From the NCBI GenBank assembly GCA_014885115.2, contig WKLE02001501.1, positions 817 through 14,842 on the forward strand: a stretch of DNA of 14,026 nt, in the 5' to 3' direction. The stretch is from Asterionellopsis glacialis. Lineage: Eukaryota; Bacillariophyta; Plagiogrammaphyceae; Rhaphoneidales; Asterionellopsidaceae. Shown here piece by piece: positions 6,937-14,026 of the stretch. Within the stretch, counting starts at the first letter, position 1. Each line of letters starts with the position of its first letter. The position numbers and the translations under genes are program-made. The notes below the pieces were generated by a model. That model made no database searches and was not told the DNA's origin. It saw only the letters and a list, made by a program, of their open reading frames with translations.

Positions 6937-9900
6937 TCATCTTTTATCTGAAGAACCAGTAGCCGATTCTCCAAGTTCCTTGAAGTAATCTGATGCATCG
7001 TCGTCTTCTGACATGGTAGCAGACAACTTCCAAAGTTCAAATACTAAATCATCTTCTGTAGCATCATCTACAAGAAGATCTTTGGTTTGTTGTAACTTAA
7101 CTTGCCGATCTTTTAATTCACCAATTTTTGAACGCAGTTGCTCTGTATGGCTCATCAATTTTTCAATGATCAGTTTAAGAGATGAATTTTCTTTTCGAAG
7201 TTTTTGTTCATTTTGTCGTGCATGATATTCTTGTTCCTTTCCTGCAGCCTTCAAGAAAATATTTTCGCGTTTTAAGGTTTCAGTCGTACTTTGCATTTGT
7301 CCAATCATTGTTTTGTACGCACAAGTCTTAATATCATACTTAGCAACCTGCTCCTCCAGATCCATAATTTCTTTGCAATTTTTTTCGAGAAGACCTGCTA
7401 ATCGTTGACTACGAGACTCCTTGAAATTCCCTATAACCTCTCCGTAATTATTAGTACTTTGAGAATCATACTCTTCCAAAATCTTTGCAAGTTCATCTTT
7501 GTCATCCGATGATGATTTCTGTAGCTTTTTTTGACCATCTAGATCAATTTCCAAGGTTTTGATGACAAGCTCGAGACCTTCAATCCTTTCATTTTTTGAA
7601 TGGATATCTTTTCTTAGATTTTCAACCTGTGTTGTCATCAAGGTATTAGCCTTAGCTACTTTAGATATCCGATCTTCCAGGAGAAGTGTGTTCTTCACCA
7701 GACAATCCATATTTGCTTGATTAGCTCTTCCGTCTTCAGATTTCACTTGCATAACTGGGTTGGTCGAATCATCGTTATCACCATGATGCTTGAACGTCAA
7801 ATTTAATTTGGACGTAATATTTTCAATAAGATTGGAAGCTTCAGCGACTTGTTTTACAAGGTTAGCTTTTACTTGTTCGAGGACTTCAATCTTAGCTTCA
7901 TTACTACTATTCAAGTCTCGTAACTGACGGAGATTCTCCTGCATCGAAGTTTTCTCCCCCAGGAGACGGGTAACTTCCTTCTGAAATGACTTGTTCAAGT
8001 CTTCCTTCTCCTTTGTCTTGGATTCGCTATGTTGAAGTTCAGGTCGAAGCTGTTGGACTAGATCTGTAGGAGAATATTTGCCGCCTTCCATTTGACTACT
8101 AGATTTTCTCACTTCTGCGACATCATACAATGATAGCTCTTTCTCCAGAATTGACAATTGATCCTGAAATTTAGTAATCGATCCCTCAAAAGTGGTGTTA
8201 TTGCTTCCAACGGAAAAAGATAGCCCGTTCAGGTCGGTTTGTATCAACAGAAGATCGCTTAATAGACTTTCGTTTGTATCAAGGGCAGCTTTCACTGTTT
8301 CTGCTAATGAGTTGACATTTTCTTTAGATACTATCTCAGATAATGCAGAATTGTTGCTATTATCAGCTGATTCGTCCTCTTGTTTTTCTATCTTTTCGAT
8401 AAGCTGGTCAACTAAAAGACTTGAAGATGATTTATCTAGTGTTGCACCTTCCTTCAACACATCAATCTTTTTGACTATCTCACGCAAGCGTAATGGCACA
8501 TTTGTCAAAGTGCCAACTGTACCGTTATTGAAAACGTGCAAATCTTTCCGAAGTGTTGACAGTTTCATGTGAACAGATTTCGAAGAAATCAATTCTTCTG
8601 AGTTTGGCAATGAATTTTCTTGTATTGCATTTGGATCTACTTCTCTTGGTTCAAGGTTTTCGGTTTCTATCTTTTTAAGCGTATTGTCATATTCAGAGAT
8701 TCGCTGAAACAACTTGTTTTTGACTGTGTCACTAGTTTCCAAAGCACGCTTTGTCTCTTCACATTTTTCACTCAAAGAATTGTTGTCTGCCTGTAAGGAT
8801 CTTACCGATCCCTCAAGCTTGCTGATTTTATCAGCCTGGGCGAGCTTTGTTTCTCCAAGATTGCTTATCTTGTTCGATTGCTCGTTGTTTGTGTCTTCCA
8901 ATATTCTCACTGTATTTTTCAATTGATCGCATTCTTCTGCCAATTCTTTGATCTTTTTTTGCAACGAGCTCACCGATTCTTGAAGGTCTTTGATTTTGGT
9001 AGCCTGAGCGCTTTTTCTATTCTCAAGCTCCTTAATTTCGTTGGATTGCTCCTTATTCTTGTCTTCCAATTTATTGATGGTTACTTTGAATTGATCACAC
9101 TCTTTTGTCATATTTTCAATTTTCTTAGTGTGTTCTTGGCGCAATTGATGATTTTGTAGCTTGGCCGCTTTCATGGCCTTTTCGGTCTCAACGAGTAACT
9201 TGTTATTGTCCGATCGCAGATTCTCCTTTTCCCTTTCGAGATCAGATACTTGAGCACGGAGTTTTTCTTTCTCTTGTTCGTTTTGTTTGTCAACTTTCTT
9301 GATCTTCTCCCACTTTTCAGTCAAAGAAGAATTGGCGTCTTTTAAAGATTTCATAACTTCTTCAAGTTCTTCAATTCGAGTGCACTGACCAATTTTTGTT
9401 TCATTGAGGTCATTTATTTCTTTCGATTGTGCCTCGAAATTGCTGTGTAATTTAGAAATCGCTTCTTTAAAATGATTGCATTCTTCTGTCTTTTGTTTCA
9501 ATTTTAGTGCGTGCTCTTGATGAAGATGCTGATTTTTTAGTTCGTCTGATTTTGCTCTTTCTGCTGTTTCGGTCAGTTCTCTAATCTTTTCTTCGTTCTC
9601 GACCTTTTCTTCATTGAGTGCCTCCAACTTTGTTTTGTAAGTATGATTTTCATCTTTCAGTCTTCCAATGTCCGACTTGTTGGCATCGTTTTCTGATACG
9701 ACTGCATCTATCCGTTCTTGCAATCCACCATTTTCCGTCTTCAATTGAAATACTTCCTTCCGCTCTTTTTCAAGCTTATCAAGAACCGCATCAGCATCAT
9801 TTGCAAGTTTAAGCAAATTTGAAGCCTTTGATTCATTCTCTTTTCTAGACTGATTTAGAGAAGATGTCAAAGTTTCAATGTCACCCTTCAATCTCGCATT

Positions 9901-11943
9901 TTCTTGTTGAAGAGTCGATAGCGCTTGTGTTGCATGTTCTGATGTTTCGGATGACTTGTCTCTCGTATTATCAAGATCTTTTTGCAGTTTCTGTTTTTCC
10001 TCTTTAAGTGTTTGTATCGTCTGATCCCTAACTTCTACTCGCTTAAGCATTTTGGCAATTTCTTCTCGAAGTCCATCCTTTTCTTTGCTGTGCTTATTTA
10101 ATGACATTTCGAGCATGGAAGTATTTTCGGAGAACGAGTCGTTGTTCTTTCTAACGACGTCCTTCAAAGTAGTATTCTTCGACCTGAGACTCACAATAAT
10201 TTGTTCCAATTTTTGGATTCTTTTTTCGGATAAAGCCTTGGATTCTGTAATGGCCCGAAGCTGTACCTCTTTTTCCGAGATTGCATGCGATGCTTCTTGT
10301 ACTCGCCTTTCAACAGTAACGTAAGCTTGTTTCACCGTAAGTGTTTCTTTGCATGACTCCTCGTATCGCTTCATCAAATCTTCAAAGTCATTATGTTTCC
10401 TCTCGAGATCCCTGCATAACTGTTCAACTTTACGAGTAGTAGTACCTAGTTCGGACTCGATTGTAGCCTTTGATGACGTTTCGGTCTTCAATGCTTCTCG
10501 GATTGTAGTTGCTTCTGCTTTCCTTCCCGCCAGGTTGGATTCTAACGAACTGATAGTTTGCGCTAGTGTCTCTTCAGCTTTTTCTTTCAACTTTATTTTG
10601 TGCTCATATGACGTTAGACTGTCATTCATCGAGGTGATTCTAGTTTCAAGCTCCCGTACCTTGTCTCGGCAAAACCCACGTTCTTTATCTACTGCGTTTT
10701 GAAGTCGCTTAATCATTGCAGCCTTTTCTTCCAAAAGCGTTCTAGCTTGCAAGTTTTCTCCTGTCAGTCTGCTCGCCTGTTGGCGAAGAAGAATAATCTC
10801 TCTGACAGCTTTGCTATGCTCTATCCCAAGAATATTTCTGGAAGAAGATGCAGAATTATTTTGAAGGGGGGGCATATTTTGCTTAGGTGTCAGAATTGCT
10901 GCAACTTTTGAAGAAGGATCAGTATTACTAGTCTTTTCTGCCTGCTTCATAATCACCGGTGCAAAGGCAGATGTTTTAGTATCCCCTAATTCTTCTATCT
11001 CTGTGGTGTCTTCTTCAGGTTTTGCCCTCATCGAATCGTCATCGTTTATTCCAGGAAGCATCATACTCCGCCTATTCAATTCACTCGCCAAGTCGATACC
11101 AGTACTTCTGTCAGGATTTGGAGGAGACCTCAGTTCTGTAATGGTATTAGTCGCTGAGTCTTCATTTATATTTTTCTTTGGAATAACAGCTTTTTGCTCT
11201 CCATTCAGCTTATTCTTTATTGAATTTGCCATCTTGGGATCATTCAAGATTTGCAACGGTAGCCGACCCTCATCGTCAGCAAGAGTTAAACTATCAGGGT
11301 ATGATTCGACAAGAGCTGCAATGATTGCTTCTCCGTCTTCTCCACTTGATATCAACGCCTCATTTCCGCACGCAATATGAAGTGGAAGGTTTCCTTCAAA
11401 ATTTCGACGACGGACTCCCTTTGGATATGCCTTTATCAATGCTTCCACAAGGCTTACTGGAGGTTGTGGACTTTGTTCACATGCATTATGTATTGGTAGA
11501 TTTTTCCACTTTATTTCCCCTGATGAATTCTTTGAAACCACCCAAGTTTTTACCTGCGCTGGGTTTTCTTCTATTATAGAAGTGGCCATGTCCCAAAGAC
11601 GGTAGTTTATTCTTAAGAAGAGTTGAGTAGGGTTAGTTGTACATTCTGCTACACTGTTGCTGCCGTCGCTTTCTTTTGATGATTCGTCTGAGCTCGATGA
11701 TTGAATATCAAGAGACGATGAATTCGCTAAGCTGATCCCATTTCGAAATCTTTCCATATCATAATCATCTGGCTCGTACATAGGATGGTTTCTCTGATCG
11801 AATGAACTTTTTTTTGCTGCAGTAGGAACATGAATTTTTGCTCCAATCGATGGTTCTTCGATTACGACTGGCAATGGAAAAATCGATTCCTCCGAAGAAG
11901 CTTTATAAGCAAGCTTTAACGGAGATTTTTTCTTTGACTTCAT
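6937..11943 (-). CDS. Large ankyrin-repeat / coiled-coil protein
   Basis: A single uninterrupted exon encodes 1668 residues. Residues 1-100 are basic, then Ser-rich and disordered (a Ser/Asp run at about 76-96). Residues 105-250 hold ankyrin-like repeats with LPIHNAC (149-155), LPLHIAC (186-192) and a weaker LPLQIL (228-233), each linked to an 'AYPKGV' or 'SYPDSL' helix. From about 370 to 1625 the sequence is almost continuous heptad coiled coil, rich in E, K, L, S and N. The C-terminus is acidic (EDDDASDYF). Internal repeats are visible: EEC(N/D)(H/Q)F-L segments recur at about residues 824, 951 and 1007. The expected role is a long structural or scaffolding rod with a protein-binding head (inference). 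No motor, kinase or membrane segment is present. The start ATG has an A-rich context (aaaaagATGaag) and follows a 16-codon upstream ORF. The orthologue group is unknown to me. Confidence 0.9.
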   Translation of the reverse strand: MKSKKKSPLKLAYKASSEESIFPLPVVIEEPSIGAKIHVPTAAKKSSFDQRNHPMYEPDDYDMERFRNGISLANSSSLDIQSSSSDESSKESDGSNSVAECTTNPTQLFLRINYRLWDMATSIIEENPAQVKTWVVSKNSSGEIKWKNLPIHNACEQSPQPPVSLVEALIKAYPKGVRRRNFEGNLPLHIACGNEALISSGEDGEAIIAALVESYPDSLTLADDEGRLPLQILNDPKMANSIKNKLNGEQKAVIPKKNINEDSATNTITELRSPPNPDRSTGIDLASELNRRSMMLPGINDDDSMRAKPEEDTTEIEELGDTKTSAFAPVIMKQAEKTSNTDPSSKVAAILTPKQNMPPLQNNSASSSRNILGIEHSKAVREIILLRQQASRLTGENLQARTLLEEKAAMIKRLQNAVDKERGFCRDKVRELETRITSMNDSLTSYEHKIKLKEKAEETLAQTISSLESNLAGRKAEATTIREALKTETSSKATIESELGTTTRKVEQLCRDLERKHNDFEDLMKRYEESCKETLTVKQAYVTVERRVQEASHAISEKEVQLRAITESKALSEKRIQKLEQIIVSLRSKNTTLKDVVRKNNDSFSENTSMLEMSLNKHSKEKDGLREEIAKMLKRVEVRDQTIQTLKEEKQKLQKDLDNTRDKSSETSEHATQALSTLQQENARLKGDIETLTSSLNQSRKENESKASNLLKLANDADAVLDKLEKERKEVFQLKTENGGLQERIDAVVSENDANKSDIGRLKDENHTYKTKLEALNEEKVENEEKIRELTETAERAKSDELKNQHLHQEHALKLKQKTEECNHFKEAISKLHSNFEAQSKEINDLNETKIGQCTRIEELEEVMKSLKDANSSLTEKWEKIKKVDKQNEQEKEKLRAQVSDLEREKENLRSDNNKLLVETEKAMKAAKLQNHQLRQEHTKKIENMTKECDQFKVTINKLEDKNKEQSNEIKELENRKSAQATKIKDLQESVSSLQKKIKELAEECDQLKNTVRILEDTNNEQSNKISNLGETKLAQADKISKLEGSVRSLQADNNSLSEKCEETKRALETSDTVKNKLFQRISEYDNTLKKIETENLEPREVDPNAIQENSLPNSEELISSKSVHMKLSTLRKDLHVFNNGTVGTLTNVPLRLREIVKKIDVLKEGATLDKSSSSLLVDQLIEKIEKQEDESADNSNNSALSEIVSKENVNSLAETVKAALDTNESLLSDLLLIQTDLNGLSFSVGSNNTTFEGSITKFQDQLSILEKELSLYDVAEVRKSSSQMEGGKYSPTDLVQQLRPELQHSESKTKEKEDLNKSFQKEVTRLLGEKTSMQENLRQLRDLNSSNEAKIEVLEQVKANLVKQVAEASNLIENITSKLNLTFKHHGDNDDSTNPVMQVKSEDGRANQANMDCLVKNTLLLEDRISKVAKANTLMTTQVENLRKDIHSKNERIEGLELVIKTLEIDLDGQKKLQKSSSDDKDELAKILEEYDSQSTNNYGEVIGNFKESRSQRLAGLLEKNCKEIMDLEEQVAKYDIKTCAYKTMIGQMQSTTETLKRENIFLKAAGKEQEYHARQNEQKLRKENSSLKLIIEKLMSHTEQLRSKIGELKDRQVKLQQTKDLLVDDATEDDLVFELWKLSATMSEDDDASDYFKELGESATGSSDKR

Positions 11944-11948
11944 CTTTT

Positions 11949-11999
11949 TTAATGCTTTTTATGCTGTTGTCCGCAATTAATGGTTGTCGTCGGCGCCAT
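11949..11999 (-). promoter_or_regulatory. Upstream ORF in the coiled-coil gene leader
   Basis: An ATG in good context (gtccATGgcg) opens a 16-codon ORF (MAPTTTINCGQQHKKH) that stops five bases before the main ATG. If it is in the transcript, it would reduce initiation at the main start or require reinitiation. Whether the leader includes it is not known. Confidence 0.4.
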
Positions 12000-12540
12000 G
12001 GACCGCCGAAAAAGTCCTCGTCAAAATGTTACAACATGTGCAGAAGAAGAAACAGCAGATAAGATAATATATCCAAATAATATGTGGGAAGTCCACCTAA
12101 ATAAGTTTATATACAACCTTCATGAAGGTACACAGTGATATAACGTAGAAGACCGTTACAGATTAGTATCGCAGTTTTCGCGACTATCGCTCAAATTAAA
12201 TTTGACTTTTTCACTTTAATTTGTGTATCCAATGTATTATTCGTACAAAGTGAATATTTTTTGTACCATGAGAATTATACAACATCATGATGGACCAAAA
12301 AAAGTATGTGACCATCATGCAATCATCAATCATCCCAATCATCAATCATCATAATTAGGTCTCGTATGTTATGTACATACCAGTAGGATTTTAAGCCATT
12401 GTACCTGGTAGTAGTGCATACCTCAAGAATTGTGGTTTATCTATCCTTAGCCTTAATAATCGTTATGAGCCTTCGAATTTGGTCCCTGTTTTCTAACTTT
12501 TCGTACTGGTGCCTCAAATTTGAACTTCTCATACAACAGG
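12000..12540. other. Intergenic region upstream of the coiled-coil gene
   Basis: This is the presumed promoter region of the minus-strand coiled-coil gene. It contains a 9-bp inverted repeat caaattaaa (12192-12200) / tttaatttg (12215-12223). It also contains two copies of the 15-mer caatcatcaatcatc (12320-12334 and 12336-12350). The last part may contain more remains of the PGAM5-like relic. No gene is supported. Confidence 0.45.
12320..12350. repeat. Direct repeat, two copies of a 15-mer
   Basis: caatcatcaatcatc is present twice, separated by one base, within a wider atc-rich low-complexity stretch. It is most simply a small microsatellite-like expansion. Confidence 0.7.
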
Positions 12541-12910
12541 CCTGTTCCGATTATTCCCATCAAACCTGAACTCGATGTGGAGAAAGCGGCCGACAAAACT
12601 CGTGAAGTTAGAGACAGCCTTTCAAAAATATTTTTACAGATCTAAAGAAAAAGAATCCCCAAGCAAAGACCATGACGAGGATACTGAAAAGCAGCAATTC
12701 GATAACGAATTTGAGATTATTGTAGGGCACGGAAGTGTTGCAACCCTAGAGGCTTTTCATCGACTAAGTATTTTCAATTGCGGCATGTCATACATTATGC
12801 TTAATCCCAGTGGAACTGCTCTAGCTGTCGCTTTTTTGGTGATATTGGGCATCTTGGATACGAACATTCATCGTTCTCCATGGAACATGGACTTACCTAG
12901 GGGTGATTGA
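12541..12910 (+). pseudogene. Broken C-terminal piece of a PGAM5-like histidine phosphatase
   Basis: An open frame of 111 codons (12575-12910) contains 'LETAFQKYFYR', then a charged linker, then 'FEIIVGHGSV', 'FHRLSIFNCG' and 'LNPSG'. This order matches the C-terminal half of PGAM5-type Ser/Thr phosphatases of the histidine phosphatase superfamily: AFRNYIHR, EIxxCHANV, LRLSLNNGS, RPNG, GDTGF. Three breaks are visible. Just upstream, 'KPELDVEKAADKTR' (about 12565-12606) lies in another frame and fits the segment before LETAF. About ten residues are missing between HGSV and FHRLS. After NPSG a T-run at 12832-12837 shifts the frame; the other frame reads 'FFGDIGHLGYEHSS' up to a stop at 12898-12900. 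The N-terminal catalytic RHG half is absent. It cannot be a working phosphatase as it stands. Confidence 0.65.
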
Positions 12911-13086
12911 TTTCTGAGTGTCTAAACAGTGTAGCCAGTATACCTGCAGTCAAAGTATTCACATGCAAAATCTTACACTCTATTGTAGAGACAACTACAT
13001 AGTTTCAAAATTAATCATTACCTTAGAACTCTATATCTGAACACACCTAATCATAAATACACCTACACGGTCCTGAAACATTTAAA

Positions 13087-13941
13087 TTAAACTATCGAAG
13101 CAACAAACAGGAGCACTCCAAATGCTACATGGAAGGATTTCAAAGCAATCATTGTTGCGGAACTAGGATCACTAGGTGGTAGGGTACCCTCTTCAACAGG
13201 AACATCCTTGCAACAGAATTTGCTGTAATTTGACTTGTAAGCGTCACATGTTCCATCTGCGCTGGGCAAATTTGCTTCAAATATTAGGAGTCCGCACGAA
13301 ACACTAGCGCTGCCATCAGCCCTTAAGGTGGTATTCAAATATTGCAATGTTTGATCTGCACCACAAATTTGACATGTTTTACCAACAAGACCACCTGTAT
13401 TGTTGCATCCGCAAAGAATACCATAAGTAGCTTGATATACTGGGCATGCCTCAGGAAGATCTCTTTTGGCATCTACATCTATTTCAGCACAGGATTTGGT
13501 TTTATCTCCCACTTTACTACCAGCCAATGTTGGTATAGGGAGACCTTCGTTTTCATCTTCGCACAGAGTACAATCAGTGTTAGTAGGTAGCTCTTTTTCA
13601 CAGGAGCATATATTACGACCGATCGCTTGGTAATTTGCACAACTTTGCTCACTGGCAAGAATTGGACCACGTTCGTAGGCCTCTTCACATGACATTGCTT
13701 CTATGCCAGGAACGCTGTATTTTGCACTTAAATCGTTAGGTTTTGTACCATTCAAACAGATCGTACAGTTGAACAAAGGCGCTGGAGAAGGAGCCATGGA
13801 TACCGATGGCGATGATGATGGTGCTTCTGTATTAGTTACGTTGAAGATGTCATCCCCTTTGGCAATATGAGTTGTCATGATCCCGATACATGAAAGTACC
13901 CGAAGCAACATTGTCATGGTCGTTCCTGGAGTATGGAGCAT
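13087..13941 (-). CDS. Secreted cysteine-rich repeat protein, probable GPI anchor
   Basis: This intact 284-residue protein starts with a signal peptide (hydrophobic core about 11-25, cleavage near 28-30). A Pro/Ser linker (40-56) follows, then three six-cysteine repeats: Cys 59, 62, 85, 101, 112, 114; Cys 124, 127, 151, 166, 177, 179; Cys 190, 193, 216, 232, 243, 244. Each reads C-x2-C ... C ... C-x2-Y ... C-x-C; in the third the last pair is adjacent (CC). Six N-glycosylation sequons are visible (34, 58, 64, 180, 203, 238). The C-terminus is a small-residue stretch (DPSSAT) followed by a hydrophobic tail with no charged end (about 269-284), as in GPI-anchored proteins. It likely sits on the cell surface or in the wall. 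Cysteine-rich proteins of this layout are common in diatoms, but the function is unknown. ATGs at codons 9 and 11 are alternative starts that keep a signal peptide. Confidence 0.85.
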   Translation of the reverse strand: MLHTPGTTMTMLLRVLSCIGIMTTHIAKGDDIFNVTNTEAPSSSPSVSMAPSPAPLFNCTICLNGTKPNDLSAKYSVPGIEAMSCEEAYERGPILASEQSCANYQAIGRNICSCEKELPTNTDCTLCEDENEGLPIPTLAGSKVGDKTKSCAEIDVDAKRDLPEACPVYQATYGILCGCNNTGGLVGKTCQICGADQTLQYLNTTLRADGSASVSCGLLIFEANLPSADGTCDAYKSNYSKFCCKDVPVEEGTLPPSDPSSATMIALKSFHVAFGVLLFVASIV

Positions 13942-14026
13942 TTTGCTTGACTCGGTTCAGCAAGGGGTTTTTACTCTGCAGTGATGCTGTAGCAAGCAAA
14001 TTCGCCAGAAGAATTTCAACCAAACA
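13942..14026. other. Leader and promoter-proximal region of the cysteine-rich gene
   Basis: This short flank lies upstream of the minus-strand start. No promoter motif is clear and no other gene is visible before the window ends. Confidence 0.3.

Noticed and set aside
7013..11579. Many plus-strand frames of 60-126 codons within the coiled-coil gene
   Set aside because: They are antisense shadows of a 1668-codon gene; their Ser/Phe/Leu-rich composition is the complement of Glu/Lys/Leu codons.
13342..13688. Frames on both strands inside the cysteine-rich gene
   Set aside because: They overlap the intact cysteine-rich frame and show no signal of their own.
1..14026. tRNA, rRNA or a complete transposable element
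   Set aside because: No cloverleaf-like or rRNA-like stretch was recognised by eye, and no transposase, reverse transcriptase or integrase frame is present.

Overview
This is eukaryotic nuclear DNA, most likely from a diatom or a close stramenopile. The reasons are: a gene with short GT-AG introns and a 30-nt micro-exon; an ankyrin/coiled-coil protein whose repeats carry 'LPxHxAC ... YP.g' signatures common in diatom proteomes; a secreted protein with three six-cysteine repeats and a probable GPI tail; and a decayed RecQ-like helicase carrying an 'LLSLGADQ'-type motif that I associate with a diatom helicase family. No bacterial, organellar or viral gene organisation is visible. The species cannot be named from the sequence alone.

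Layout, left to right. 118-678 (+) is a decayed N-terminal half of a superfamily-2 (RecQ-like) helicase, interrupted by in-frame stops. 679-1589 has no convincing gene but holds a fold-back inverted repeat of about 50 bp per arm (1000-1172). 1590-2180 (+) is an intact EF-hand protein of the sarcoplasmic calcium-binding type, with a possibly lipidated N-terminus. Its downstream region carries a 3 x 24 bp repeat (2314-2385), then a decayed minus-strand copy (about 2548-2955) of the 3' end of the large coiled-coil gene that lies 4 kb further on. 3309-5962 (+) is a four-exon ABC1/ADCK (UbiB-type) atypical kinase of 768 residues. 5963-6936 is non-coding and carries three head-to-tail copies of an 89-bp unit. 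That unit can be read as a complete GT...AG intron-like cassette.

6937-11943 (-) is a single-exon protein of 1668 residues with N-terminal ankyrin-like repeats followed by about 1250 residues of coiled coil with internal duplications. A 16-codon upstream ORF lies just before its start. 12541-12910 (+) is a broken C-terminal piece of a PGAM5-like histidine phosphatase. 13087-13941 (-) is a secreted, cysteine-rich, probably GPI-anchored protein.

The intact genes do not form an evident pathway: a calcium sensor or buffer, an organellar ABC1 kinase, a structural coiled-coil protein and a surface protein. What stands out is genome dynamics. Two or three gene relics, one local segmental copy, a fold-back element and an intron-like tandem array lie within 14 kb. 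I found no tRNA, rRNA, CRISPR array or complete transposon.
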